From the NCBI RefSeq assembly GCF_000499845.2, contig NC_023757.2, positions 40,407,162 to 40,471,161 of the forward strand: a stretch of DNA of 64,000 bases. Direction: 5' to 3'. Below the pieces are notes generated by a model that saw only the letters and a list, made by a program, of their open reading frames with translations, was not told the origin of the DNA and made no database searches. Of the stretch, positions 1-12,472 are shown one piece after another (the first letter of the stretch is position 1; each line of letters starts with the position of its first letter). The position numbers and the translations under genes are program-made. This DNA comes from Phaseolus vulgaris. Its lineage: Eukaryota > Streptophyta > Magnoliopsida > Fabales > Fabaceae.

Positions 1-795
1 ACACTGTGGCACGTCTTCCAATAAATAATTTACTTATAGTTCAAATTTATATTTATATTTTATATCTTGTAATGATTCTACTAATTTGTTTAGTTCTAAT
101 TAATCTCCTCTCATCATTACGTATTTTGTAAAATTATTACTTTTCAAACTATTTATTTTGCAAATTCACAACAATAATTCTCTATTTATTTTCCAAATAC
201 AATAAATTTTCATTTATCTATTTATTTCCAAATTCAATAACAATTTTCTTCATTTTTTAATTAATCAAATAATCAAGTTATTGTATTACATTACAGTCAA
301 ACATGATCCATACACGATTATCCAATTTTTTGTTCCTTCAAATTAACACTCTTACAAAATTATGTATCAAATTAATTTTTAACATTGCATAACTTACTAC
401 CCAATATATAAACAATAATTTTTTTAAAAATAAAATAAATATATATATATATATGGTGTGGCAGAAGTCGTGTCAACTTGACACGACTTCAGGATGACAT
501 GGCAGAAGTCGTGCCAAGTTGGCACGATATGTGCATATGAAGTTGTGCCAATTCGGCACTTGCTTAAATTTGTAATTTTTTTGAATGAACCCCATTTTGG
601 TAAAAAGTAAAAAAAAAAAAAAAACTCATGATAGTCAAAAACCCTAAGGTGTCAGCATAACTGAGATGTCAAGTTGCATTAATGATGTCTAACATAAAAG
701 TTTTTATTTAAAAAAATCAATATAGATCTAACCTAATAAAAAAGGTAACTAGTGGCTGTAACAGAAATTAAGAATATAGAAATGATCGATGTTAC
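1..795. other. Gene-poor left edge, possible CYSTM intron
   Basis: AT-rich DNA lying 3' of the visible minus-strand CYSTM exons, so it may be that gene's last intron. It holds an (AT)n run near 441-454, a three-copy palindrome cluster (separate entry) and an A-run near 608-623. I looked on the minus strand for a Cys-rich terminal exon and found none. Confidence 0.5.
464..562. repeat. Three tandem palindromes (GTCGTGCCAA type)
   Basis: Three palindromes lie about 35-41 bp apart. The first, 464-490, has perfect 13-bp arms (GAAGTCGTGTCAA and its complement) around one central base. The second, 509-527, has 9-bp arms (TCGTGCCAA/TTGGCACGA) around one base. The third, 540-562, is an imperfect version built on GTGCCAA/TCGGCAC. 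The first two are preceded by the same context, TGGCAGAAGTCGTG, so they are tandem repeat units and not independent hairpins. No terminal inverted repeats or target duplication could be delimited. Probably part of a non-autonomous mobile element. Confidence 0.7.
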
Positions 796-1058
796 CATCC
801 TCTCCAGAAGCCATCACCCTTGAATTTAGTTTCTTCAACCTTGTCCTCGAGAGTTATTACAGGTGGAGGTGGCGGAACTTCATATGGACCTGGTGCAGTG
901 TCCTTTGACTCATCTGCCACACCAGAATTCCAAACTAAACCAAAGTTTGTACACAACCGTATTAGAAAACAGTGCACAAGTTCAAACTAGCTGATCCCAA
1001 AAGAAATGTCATGTTGGCTATAACACATACCTTGAGGCTGGTTTTGACCGTGACTCAT
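796..1058 (-). CDS. CYSTM-type small stress protein, 5' exons only
   Basis: Two exons on the minus strand: exon 1 at 1031-1058 (ATG at 1058) and exon 2 at 796-934. The join (CAA-G | TT) is in frame, with GT donor at 1030-1029 and AG acceptor at 936-935. The product starts MSHGQNQPQV, has a Pro-rich stretch (PGPYEVPPPPP) and ends in EETKFKGDGFWRG, the segment that immediately precedes the Cys-rich membrane module in plant CYSTM proteins. In this family an intron falls right after GFWKG-C, and exon 2 here ends TG|GTAACA, which fits. The Cys-rich module (CCAALCCCC type) should be encoded by a third exon further left, which is not in the window. The family is associated with abiotic stress tolerance at membranes. 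Either the gene is cut by the window edge or it has lost its last exon. Confidence 0.66.
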
Positions 1059-1429
1059 TTTCAGTTTGAAAAATGTTGTTTTCTTTTGCTTACTATGGTT
1101 CTTTTAGGGTTGTTATACTTCTGCAGTAACAAGGATTGTGCCTTCTCCAGTAAACTCTGTCTTCGTAGCAGAAAAGCTAGAGAAAGAGAAGAGAAAAGGT
1201 TTTATTATATGAACATGATCTGAACATGATCTATAGGTTGAAATGGTTAACTTAGTGTAAAGGGATATTATCTTATTAGTTGTGTGGAGTAGTTGAATTT
1301 ACTGATAAGATCGTTCCACTTTTTAAACTACTATGTATTCAATCAAAGTAGTTTACACATAAAGGTGGTCTTTTTTTAATATAGTTTTATTAAACATTTT
1401 GTAATTTTCAATACAATTTTCTTAATTTC

Positions 1430-1464
<35 letters not shown>

Positions 1465-3137
1465 TTTCAATATAAATATAAAGTAAATTTATAATGCATA
1501 AATCAAGTCAATTTAAATTTCTTCTAACAAATTTTATTGAATTTATTATACCACCTAACTCTATAAATATCTAACCTCAGATCATGTTTATGACTAAAGG
1601 TGAAAAAATGTAATACAAATTTCAGATCAATTTAATATATAAGTGAATAATTTATATTTTATATAATATTTTATACTTTAACATATAGTATATAAATATG
1701 AAAGATCAACAAAATAACATATATCAATATCAACAAAATAATCTCATTTAATTAATTAAAATATACTACACCAACATTTATTATAAAAAATATTTAAAAA
1801 AAATTAAAGATAAAAATAATTAATTATGATATTGATTAGATTAAATATTGATATCTAAACTATTTTATAAATTAAAAAAATTATTGATATCTAAACTATT
1901 TTTTATTATTAATAAAATTTATAATTTAACATCTAACTAAATTAGGTATAAATTATCAACTTAAAAATTTAAAATAATTAATAATTAAAACATTGATAAC
2001 TAATTAAATATTAATTTATAATTTTTATTAAATAAAATTAATTTAAATATTAATAAGTTTTTAACTTTTATAATAATATTTAATTTAATAATATAATGAT
2101 TACAGTAATTATATACTTTTCGTTTGTTCCATAGTCACATCAATTGCACTGTAACAAAAATATTGTTGTTAAAAACGAAGAGAGAAAAACTATATGCAAT
2201 ATTATTTTTTTAAGAGAAATAAATATAGTTTGATCTACATGCATGGTGTGCTTGTTAGTATCTTTACTTTAAAAAAAATAATGATAGTCTATTTTTATAT
2301 GTTTTTAAAAAATAAATAAATTAATATTTTAACTGGTTTTTATTTTTATTTAAAATATTATAATATTATTATAAAGATTGTTAAATAATGTTATTTACTT
2401 TGTGTAGTGTAAACAACACTTTTTGGTTAGTTAATTTGGTGTATTAGGTGCATGCATGCATCAAATGATGGACGTTTGACGCAAAGAGAATAAATAATAG
2501 GTTTTTAAAGGGCAGAAAATCACCAGTGCTTTAATCACTGCAAGTATCTAACCACTTTTTAGTAGCCGCACTTTTGGACTCCTGTTAAATTTATTAAATT
2601 TAAGCTTTGACGTGATTTTTTTTCATTATACAAATAAAAAAATAAACATATTTATGAAGTCTTGTCTATTCTAAAGTCATGACTAAAAAACATAAAAATT
2701 GAATTCATTGTATCAGTCTTAAACATGAGTTCATCACATTTTTATCTGCTCAAACGTGATCATAATTGTTTTTTCATGTGATTAGTTCGTTAAGTGTTTT
2801 TATCTAATATAATCATTACTGGTATCCTTGTTATCCGGTTTTAAGTTGAATATTGTAAAGAACTTTATTTGTTTATGTATCTATTATCTATAATAACATG
2901 TATGGGGAATTTTTTATATACATTTTGTATTTTATTTTATTTTTAATTATATTTTAAAATAAAAAAACTATAATAATAAATAAAGAACATTGTTTTGAAT
3001 TGAATCGTTGAGATTGATATGTACCTAGTAAAGTATATTTATGTAAATCCTAAATTTATTTATTGAAGTTATTGTGAGTTGATTGTGAAATAAAGAATTT
3101 CATTTGGAGTATGTGTGAATTTAAAAACAAGTAATTA
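1059..3137. other. AT-rich intergenic DNA
   Basis: Very AT-rich spacer with no coding pattern in six frames beyond short chance ORFs. It contains an (AT)n microsatellite at 1434-1460. CATGCATG (RY-type) words occur near 2240 and 2451. I see no gene. Confidence 0.6.
1434..1460. repeat. (TA)n microsatellite
   Basis: Uninterrupted TA dinucleotide run of about 13 units. Confidence 0.95.
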
Positions 3138-4019
3138 TACTTATAAGTAAATTGTTGGTGAGTTTTGTCATAAAACAGATTTTTTTACACAAAAAATATT
3201 TAAATTAAAGGTTAAATTGCTTCGTCTATGAAAAACTTGAAAATACGAATCACTTATTTTTTACGGGAGGTGTCAAAATTTGGAACATAATTGCTAAGCG
3301 ATTTGGTTATATGTTAGTTCATCATTGCATATCTATGAAAAATTTTGTTGACTTTGCTTTTACGGATCTAAATAATGAGAGAAATAAAATTATGAATATT
3401 ATATGGATTGCGACGATATGAAATATATGGACACACATGAATAATTTCATTTTTAATAATTTTACAAGAATATGAACAAATTTTTATGATGATTTAGATA
3501 AAAATTTGGGCATGGAGAAAATCTAAATTCCCAAAAGCCTATTTCTCTTATTTTGATTGGGTTTTGTATCCTATTATTTGCATGCAACTGCTAAGATAAC
3601 TCTTATTAGGTCATATTACCTATATTACTTTTTTCTTGCAATTTTTCTCTGTGTTGATATATTTGAACATAAACTGCTTTGTGACTACAAATTAGGTTAC
3701 TTTTTCAGTATTTAACACATGTTTCCTTGATCTTTTCAATAAATCGAAGCAATCTAGCTCAAGCTTATGGGCATTTTGTTTTTTTCTATCTGATTTTTTG
3801 ATGAGTTTTGGTTGTTTTTTCTTTGCTTGATGGGAAAATGCAGTTTTGAATGATCTTTTGAGGGAACAAGATTTTAACAAATGATGTTATGCGTCAATTT
3901 TTTGTTTTGTTTTCATCCTCTGTTGTTTCTTCTTTGTGTATAAGGGTTGAAACACTCATAGTGTTTCTTTATTTGTAAAATTCTTTCTTGTCGATAAAAA
4001 AAAATACTTATAAGTAAAT
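3138..4019 (+). mobile_element. 5'-truncated L1-type LINE with target duplication
   Basis: The insert is bounded by an exact 15-bp direct repeat, TACTTATAAGTAAAT, at 3138-3152 and 4005-4019. It ends in an A-run (3995-4004) just before the right copy, as expected of target-primed reverse transcription. Inside, on the plus strand at about 3260-3600, is the C-terminal end of a LINE ORF2: a KIWNIIAKRFGYM segment, an IIWIATI...NIW segment, and a tail reading WAWRKSKFPKAYFSYFDWVL followed by a stop near 3600, resembling the Trp-rich, zinc-knuckle-less tail of plant L1 ORF2. Two in-frame TGA stops sit where the family has Trp (TGG), so the copy is dead. A T-rich 3' UTR follows. About 850 bp, so heavily 5'-truncated. 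Confidence 0.82.
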
Positions 4020-7000
4020 AAGATTTTCAAAACCCTTAAATATTCAATTTGTTGTGATTGTTTATTGTGTTCAATACTTGAATAAATAGTTGCTAAAAGA
4101 ATTAAAATTATAGTGTTGTGGCTTGTGGTCGAGAAACCATTTGATTATTCCTTTTAGAGTTTGTTTGCTTTTATGTATGTACTGTCCACAAACAAATATA
4201 TGAGATAATATAAGTCAATTGGATTCAAGGTTTTGTGCAGAAGAGGATGAAAAGATATAAGTGTGAACAATAAATATCATCTTCCCTCAAAATGAAGAGA
4301 AACAAAGGAAAAGTCACATTAGTATGAAGTTATTTTCAAATTTACCCTTATTAAATAAATTTAACTAACACAAATATTTTAATAAAACCAAATAATAATT
4401 TTAATACAAAAATATATACTTATTTATAATAAACAAGTTATATAATAATTATTATTATAAATACAATAATACTATTTACATTTAATACAAAAGAATTTTC
4501 TAATTACAATTTTTAAATTTATGAATATTGAAATTATTTATTTCTATATAACAATTGACAATTTTTACATATATTCAAAATTTTACATGTAAATTATTTT
4601 TTGTCAAGTAACTCGTATTTTTTTCATAAATTAATTATTGAACTATATATGATTATACTAGTAGTAATTTTAATTCATCAAAATTTACACAAAAATACAT
4701 AATATTTGATTATTTATTTTTTTAAAGGCAAGGGTAAACTTGTAATATCGTATTTTACACCTTTAAAAAAATATAAATACTCTCACAATCATCATATCAC
4801 TCGCAAATTTCACTAAAATTTTCTCACAAATTCACTCAAACATAATCCAATCCAAACACACTAACTTTATTCACACTTTCCTCTCAAATACCACACATTC
4901 ACTCTCTCAAATCCTCACACTTACATTTCTCAATTCAAACACAACCTTAGTTTTGCTGAGGAACAACTTACAAGAAACAATTATTTGTCTTTGTTTTAAA
5001 ATATTTGTATTTATCTAATGATAATCTATAATTTGTTTGGTTGAAATTCACTATGAAGGAGAAAAATAAAAGTGGTGGTTATATGAGTTACCACAACTCA
5101 TCCATCAACACACAACTAATGAAACTCTTTTTAAGATACAATTTTTTCACCTATTAACTTCTCATAAGTATTTTTGATGTAATGTTTTCAACTATGATGT
5201 TTGATTAAGGATGATATAAAAGTTTTATTAGTCTAAAAAATATATGTATACTCTTCGAATAATATTTTTAAGTGTTGTTTGAGATGTTTGATTAATGATA
5301 TTATATCACTAGGGGGCGAACATTTATGAGACATTCCGATATCCAATATCGATCGACTACCATAAGAAAAATGTATTAAGGTTAAGTATATTAACATAGG
5401 TTAAATTGTATGAAAAATTATGTAATACACCCTTAATTATGGTACGAATACTAATTTTGGTCCAACAGTGAAATGACCCATTAAGATCATTTAAATCAAC
5501 ACAACAACCAAAAGAAAGGTATATCATTATCATAATGTTTATTGCATTTGAACTCTTATTTAAACGTTGGAGAATCTTTTGCAGATACACTCTTGACCGA
5601 GAACCGACACCCGAATACCTAGAGAGAAATTTGAAGGAGGAAAAAAAATCACGACCGATGAGATAACTTGTTCAACCAGTAGAAAAGATCCCTTATACAA
5701 GAACAAATATTTTTAAGTAATAACTAAAGTGATATTACTGTACTAAACATTATTCTTTAAAAAAACAACAAGTTATTATGTATCTGCCTACATAAAATAT
5801 GTATGGTTTGTAATAGTTTTGATATGAAACTAAATATATATTATTTATAATTATAGGTTTAAGTGAATGGTTAACTCACAATTCTATTGTATTTTTTTTT
5901 TCTAGATGTTTATTTATAATAATGTGATTTTGGTTAGGTGGCATGCATTATATTAACTAATAGAAATGTAGAGTGAATATGAGAGGTTGCATGTAAACTA
6001 TGTGTTCCATTAATAGACTTAAAACTCCATGTTTGGCGTGATAGACCGTAATCAACTTTGTTTTGCCTACCAACCCCTAATAAATTTGCAGGTTTGAATA
6101 CTTTCAATACAACTGTCTAATAGTGAAGGGTTCAATTTAATGAGAGGGGTATCTTAATGGCTATTATCCTCGTGAACCAAGTGTATTTTGAAACCGTGAA
6201 TCATTATGCATCATTGTTCCCCCAATGGATTAAACAATTAATATTTTGTTTAAATTTTGATCATGCATGTTTAATATTTTGTAAACTTTTGACAACATTT
6301 TTACCCACAGTGGTAAATTTTTGGTCAACCTAGTCGTGATTTGTGTTTACGGATGCTTTACGCAAGTTTTTCAATAAACTATTCAATACAGACGTGAGTT
6401 TTAAGTAACAGTACTACCATAATTTTATTACACCATTTAATGTGACAAAAAAATAAAATTGATTAAAAAGTTTTACTACAAAATTACAAAATTGTTTTCA
6501 CGAACAAAATATAAATATTTCTAAAATATTTATACTTGAGCAGGATTTTTTTTTTCTTTCTATTCAAACACCTTAATATCGTAATAATGGATGCCAAATA
6601 TTATAATAAAGATTTCGAAATGAACTGAGAGATTTTGCAAATTTAGTTGAATTGTTGTTTTAGAACAACTTGTTTCATAACAAGCCGAAGATTTTGTGAG
6701 TATTAGCATTTACTTGTTAATTTTATAATTTAACCTCGTTAATTATGAATTGTTTTATAATTTTAAAATGTATTTTAAAACAAGTTTCAGTCGAAGAGGA
6801 GAATGAGATGATTATTATAATTAAAATTATAATTACCGCATATAAGATACAATTTTATCTTTAGAAATGTGTTGATAGATTAATAAAAAAAAATATATAT
6901 TTAAATTGTTTTTACTGACGTGAAACTATTATCGAGATAAAATTTTAATTTTAATTAAAATTAATAAAAAATAAAAATTGTATCTAATCTTTCTTTCTTT

Positions 7001-8090
7001 TTTTTACTGAAAACCCAATAAGTCAATGACAGATATTCTTGATGGTTCTAATAATTGATGCATAGGATTCATTAAGGAGATTTTAGAGCTGGATGCCACA
7101 TATTCATAAAAGCAAATGGCTTAAAAGGGTACAAATGTACTTTCATAGTAATGCCACTAATGCCTTAAAGATCTTACAGATATACGTGAAGGTTTTGACT
7201 TTTGACTTTCTAGATTATGACCTGGGTTCTATCATTTCAATATGAACTTTTTGTTCTTCATGCTTTTCACCAGCTTCAACAAAACCACTTCATTCAATAA
7301 AATGATTACTCCGTAATACTCGTATATAATTTAAATAAGTTCGTAGTTAATTTTTTTTAATTATAATAATTTAAAATTTATTTATTAATAATAAAATAAT
7401 TAAATATTAATAATTGTTTTTTTTAAATAATATATAATTTAATCAATATAATAACTAATTATTTTTTTTAAAAAAAGTTTTTATTTAATAATTTTATAGT
7501 ATTAAATTTTTATTAAATAAATATTTAAAAAAATTATTTTTGAGGCCATTAGTGTTTCTCCTATTCAACTTCAAACTTATGTAAAATATTTTTTAGAAAT
7601 ATATATAGATAACTAAATATACTAAGTTCTTGGAATGTGAATGAGTCACGATTTAATTCATATAAAAAATTAAGACTACTTTTAACTTAAAATTATAAGA
7701 AAATACATTTGTTAGATTTTTTAATATAATATTTACTTTCACTCAATGTGAAAATATGAACTTTGTTATTGAATTTTTATTGTTAAACAACATTTTTTAA
7801 TCAACGGCTGACAATGTCTGCTTAACGTGTTTAATTTATTATTTTGAAAAGTATTGCCTTTTAGAAATAAAAAAAATCACCAATATTTATTTTATGAAAT
7901 GTGAAAAGTGTAACCTTCGTGAGTTGAAAAAAGTCTTACTACAGTAAACATACTGTATCATTCTTATTTTTTTAACACAATGAAAACCGAAATTTATAGA
8001 AAAGTTTTATTAATATATATACATCTGGCTTAGACATCCTAAACCTAATATCGGATTAACATTTATAAAAAAAATATTTTAACAAATATT
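4020..8090. other. AT-rich intergenic DNA, no gene
   Basis: No gene recognised. A weak MITE-like pair of inverted ends (TTTACCCTT near 4342 and AAGGGTAAA near 4731) brackets 4.33-4.75 kb. A TATAAATA at about 4771 followed by a C/T/A-rich leader-like stretch (4780-4945) resembles a plant promoter and 5' UTR, but no ORF follows. The rest is simple AT-rich spacer. Confidence 0.45.
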
Positions 8091-8109
8091 ATTTAGTAGA
8101 AGTTAAAAA

Positions 8110-8530
8110 TTAATTTAACGGAGGTTTTTTTAAAATTTTTGTTAAGTTTCAAAATATTATTCTAAAATCTTATTAAAATAAAAAATATTTTTGTAACTTT
8201 TTGATAAATTTTAAAAGTTTATTTTAAAATTTTGATAAAATAACATTTTTTTTTAATTTTTGTTAAATTTTAAAAATTTATTTTAAAATCTCAGTTTTAA
8301 CCTTTGTTAAATTCCAACGGTTTATTATAAAATTTTAATAAAATAACAAAGGTTTTCTTAAAATTTTTTAAATTTCAAATATTTATTCTAAAATATCAAC
8401 AAAATAATGAAGATTTATTTAATCTTTGTTAAATTTCAAAGATTTATTCTAAAACTTCACAAAAAAAAAAAAATTTTTTAATCTTAGTTAAATTCCAAAT
8501 ATTTAAGGTAAAACCTCAATAAAACACTAC
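8110..8530. repeat. Degenerate tandem array, ~60-bp unit
   Basis: About seven diverged copies of a unit built on 'TTTGTTAAATTTCAAA' plus 'TTTATTCTAAAAT', with 'CAATAAAATAA' between them. Copies begin roughly at 8136, 8195, 8259, 8302, 8365, 8430 and 8480. Spacing is about 45-65 bp. The copies are diverged and AT-rich, so alignment could shift by several bases. No coding potential. Confidence 0.6.
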
Positions 8531-10952
8531 AGATTTTTCAAACTTCAACAAATAAATATAATTAAATCTATTTATAAATAAATAATTAAAAATTATATAG
8601 TTTTAAAATATTTTATAACTTAATTCTCTAAAATTTTGAAAGTGTAACTTTACCTTACAAATAAATTTTCTAAAATTTCAAAAATTTATTTTAAAAATAA
8701 AATAACTTTGAATAATAAGTATTTCAAAAATATTTACATATTTATTATGATTGATATTTATTATGATTGATAGTAGTTGGTTTGTATAATTCTTAATTGT
8801 TACAAGTTTATATTTCAAAAAAATTGACTCATGTTTTAACTTTAAATGTACGTATATTTTACGTGTAATTTTAGTTTTAGTTATAATTTTTAAATTTTAA
8901 TTAACATAATTTTAAAATATTTTAAATGGCCATTTTTTTTGCATTGGTGGAACTATTTTTTTTTATAATTTATTATAATTTTGTTTTACACTCTCTTTTA
9001 ACCCAATTAAATATTTTTTTAAAATTTTGTTAATCAATCCAAATAATATATATGTTTGTTTCATTGGTTATATATATTTCTTATTTCTTTCAACAAAGCG
9101 AAAGATAAACTCGTTGAAGCTTTAATCAACAATACTTAATCCCACAAAACGTGGAAATCAATTAGTGTAGTTTATTTTTTAAATCCAGGTACTGATTTCA
9201 TATTTAGAGTGTCAGGAGTGTAACAGATTTAATTACGTTGAAAAATAATTGTGTATCAATTGATCACATTTAAGGTGTTTCTTAAAAATCATTGTAAGAA
9301 AATATTATTTTGCTTTATTTCATTTTTAGATATTGGGAAACAATAAAAACATGTTCTCTAAACTTTTTTTAAATCTCAGAAATATACTATGATTATAAAA
9401 ATAATAACTTAAAAAGTGATGATAAGTTAACAATTTTATATCATATTATTACTAAAATAAAATAAAATATACTAAAATATAATCCATACGAAGAGGTGAA
9501 ACTGATATTTTTATGTAGTTGTCAAATAACATTAATACAAAGTTGAAAAAGAGAAACACATTAGGTAGCTAAGAGATAGAAAAGTTGAAAAGATTGTGAA
9601 GATTGAAAAGAAGCAGAGGTGAAGGTATCTAGAAGAGAAAGAGATGGAATAAAAAGTGGGGCAATTAAGTTTAGGCATTGAAGCATAAGAATTGCATATT
9701 TAAGGTGGGGAAGGCCTTAAGAGTATCCTAAAGTGGTAGTGGTCCAACCCTACAACTTCCTTTCAAACTTATTAAAACTTTTACCAACCAAGAAGGGTTC
9801 CAAAACATTAATATGCATGCATACCTAGTTTTGTTCACACCAATTTCAACTCAAACTAATTTTCTCGAAAGGAAGATAAAATGAGAGTTAATAAAATTAT
9901 GTTAATATTCCACTATACAACAACTTTTTAATGCAAATCATTTTATTTTAAATTCACCTCTTTTTTTCAATTACTTATTATTTCTAAAAATAGTGAAGTT
10001 GCTGGATTAAATCAACTCATTATGAAGTAAACTTTAAACCTAACTCAATCCCATAGAATCGATTCATAGAATTTTATTTATATAAAATGAAATATACTTA
10101 TCGATTCATAGATCTACGACATTTATGAGAATTTTCGATATTTATGAGAATTTTCGATTTTCATAGCATTTTTCGTTACCGCATTATATTATATGTACTT
10201 TAATATACTTTTGAGTGGATTCTTTTTTATTGAGCAGTGGCATAATTTTATCTTCCGGAGGAGAAAATAAAGTAAAGAATTTTTCTTAAACCAGGGCATT
10301 ATTTTACGGTGAGAAATGAGAATAATAAATATGTACATCTTTCAATTTTATTTAAATGATTGAAAATGAAAAAAATGTACAATTTTATAGAACATAAGTA
10401 TGCAACCGTTAAATAGTTTTTAACTTTGACTATATATTACAATAATATCACTTAATTTTAAGTGCTAGGAAGTATTTTTGGCAACTTGACCAGATATACA
10501 TTTTATATCTTCTTCTTCCCATTATTACGATGAATTTGATTATTCTTTTACTATTTAATAATTTTATTATAACATATCTTGTTAATTATTTAATATGTAA
10601 TTTATGTATTGTTTTTAAAACGGTCAAAATGCTATACATGTTTCTAGTCAGTGAAGATACTTTCCTGTTCAGCATACAACAGAAGGAAAAGCACCAGGAC
10701 TAAAATAATGGCAGAAAATTATTTCTTACTCCCACACTTTATGGATAATTTAGTGGTGTTTTTCAAATAAAAAATGCTTTTTTTTATTAGACTTCTCAAC
10801 ATATAGAATTTAAATAGACACTTTATATTTTTGTCATTAGAAGATGGTTTTGTGGAGAAAGTTCATATTTTTTTTAATAAAAAAAAACTCACGTGATGGT
10901 TATTTTCATTTGATATGTCTTTGTATAGTTCTATGTTGAGATTGAAATGCGT
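8531..10952. other. AT-rich intergenic DNA
   Basis: No gene seen. The words AAACTTTAAACCTAACTCAATCCCATAG at 10029-10057 resemble part of a dispersed repeat also present at 38.2 kb. A duplicated word (ATTTATGAGAATTTTCGAT) occurs near 10121 and 10140. A GAAAAGATTGAAAAGAAGCAGAGG-type purine-rich stretch lies at 9.54-9.66 kb. Confidence 0.45.
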
Positions 10953-10998
10953 GAATGGAGAATGGAGAATGGAGAATGGAAAATGGAAAATGGAAAAT
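10953..10998. repeat. 7-bp minisatellite GAATGGA
   Basis: Six and a half units of a heptanucleotide: four GAATGGA followed by AAATGGA variants. It lies about 1.05 kb upstream of the SOFL start codon. A (GGGTGT)n-like run at about 11063-11084 follows. Confidence 0.9.
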
Positions 10999-11755
10999 AC
11001 ACCTGCGGTAACGAGAAAATGATTATTTTATTTTCCGTTCTGGTAGGTTTGGGGATATGATTAGGGTGTGGGTGTGGGTGTGGGGCAGTGTTTGCAGAAG
11101 AAGGAAAAACGTGGAGCATGTGGTTTCTCGTAACAGCAACTGGGATTGACCATCTCAATCAAACCATGCAATCCACCCAACATAACAATCTAGTCATTAC
11201 AAACTTGTCGCATGATAAAACAATTTCCTTGATGCATATTATCATAAAAGGTCACATAATTGGAATCCTTAATTATACCCATGATGCGTTTTCTCTAGAA
11301 ACAAAAGAATGGATGATAATAATAAGTTGACCACTCCCCGACAGGCGAAAGAAGCAGAAGAATTTTGAAGCAGAGAGGTTGTGTGGAACTGAAGTTGAAT
11401 TTTGCCATTTTTTGTGGAAGTGAAAAAGTGGCGCTTGTTTATGAGGAGAGGACAAGGGAATAAAAGGTTGGGAAGCTGAATCAGGTAATGAACAAGGCCT
11501 CTTGTGTGGTACCTAAACAAAGGGTCTTATATTCTCTCCAGTTTTGTAGCCTGTACCACCTATTATGCATTTAAACCCATCTTTCATATTTAATGACCTA
11601 TGCAGAGAAATAATGATGATTGCATCTTCTCTTATGGAACCCAATGACTGAGTGAACAACCCCTATGTCCTTTCAAATTCAAGAAAACTCTGGTATTTAT
11701 GCTCTCTCAAGCCCAATTTCACTTTCATTGACAGCTTCTACCTGTCTTGTGCTGG

Positions 11756-11932
11756 GTAAGTCAGAGAATTAATGGGTCTTTAGATGCACTTCCAGGTGGT
11801 GTTGTGTGGTGAAGACATATCCCTATGGTCATTTAAGAGATTCTGAACATTTCCTTTCAGACCTTTATACATACATAACACATCATCACATACCATGTCT
11901 CTTCTCAATAACTCAACTGCTGCTGTTTTCAG
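11756..11932 (+). other. Possible 5'-UTR intron of the SOFL gene
   Basis: A strong donor (CTGG|GTAAGTCAG, GT at 11756) and a pyrimidine-tract acceptor (CTGCTGCTGTTTTCAG, AG at 11931-11932) define a candidate 177-bp intron ending 114 bases before the SOFL ATG. It is entirely non-coding. The call rests only on splice-site resemblance. Confidence 0.4.
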
Positions 11933-12046
11933 GTGTCCATAAACGGATACTACTTCTTATTTTTAATCTCCTATTTAAGTCAGATACACATATACCCTTT
12001 CTTTGCTTTACCATTCCCATTATTCTTCTTCTTCTCCCTCTTCACA

Positions 12047-12472
12047 ATGGAGCCATTCGCTGGAGAGGAATGTCACAGCAGTGAATCTGGATGGACCATG
12101 TATATTGGGTCCCCTATGGATGATGGTGGACATAGCGATGATGGCGACACCGACGAGGAAGGTATTCAAACTAATCCACAGAATGATGACGACGACGATG
12201 ATCAAAGTGATGATTCTATGGCTTCTGATGCGTCTTCTGGGCCAAGTCATCTTGGGATTAATCATGGCTTTGCGGATTTCCATCGAGATGCTGAAGAGGA
12301 ATACGATGCAGACAAGTATTGCTTAGAAAAGAAAGCAAATAAAACCACCCAAGCCAAGCAAATGGAAGGAAAAAAGGTGGAAAAGAAAGGGATGTTATTC
12401 GTTGATAGCAAAGATAAGTCTCCAGTTCAGGGCTGTGGCAAGGTTAGAAACTTTGTTGGGAAAAGGAAATAG
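12047..12472 (+). CDS. SOFL: SOB FIVE-LIKE (SOFL) protein
   Basis: Single-exon 141-residue protein. Two signatures identify the plant-specific SOFL family: ESGWTMYI at residues 13-20 (SOFL-A type, a Cys/Ser-rich stretch then GWT-Y) and DSMASDASSGP at 56-66 (SOFL-B type). They are separated by a very acidic run (residues 25-56, including six consecutive Asp). The C-terminal third is Lys-rich and ends KRK. The founding member, SOB5, alters cytokinin levels and seedling growth when over-expressed; the biochemical activity of the family is unknown, and no enzyme or membrane motif is visible here. I chose the ATG at 12047 because it begins MEPF directly before the conserved block; the longer upstream open frame has no ATG and reads through an apparent 5' UTR. 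The 3' UTR runs to about 12.7 kb. Confidence 0.85.
   Translation: MEPFAGEECHSSESGWTMYIGSPMDDGGHSDDGDTDEEGIQTNPQNDDDDDDQSDDSMASDASSGPSHLGINHGFADFHRDAEEEYDADKYCLEKKANKTTQAKQMEGKKVEKKGMLFVDSKDKSPVQGCGKVRNFVGKRK

Noticed and set aside
3692..3880. 62-codon Lys-rich minus-strand frame
   Set aside because: Antisense of the T-rich LINE 3' UTR; a simple composition effect.
10931..11520. Several 60-83-codon open frames upstream of SOFL
   Set aside because: Both strands are open because of the minisatellite and GT-rich run; no domain and no conserved start.
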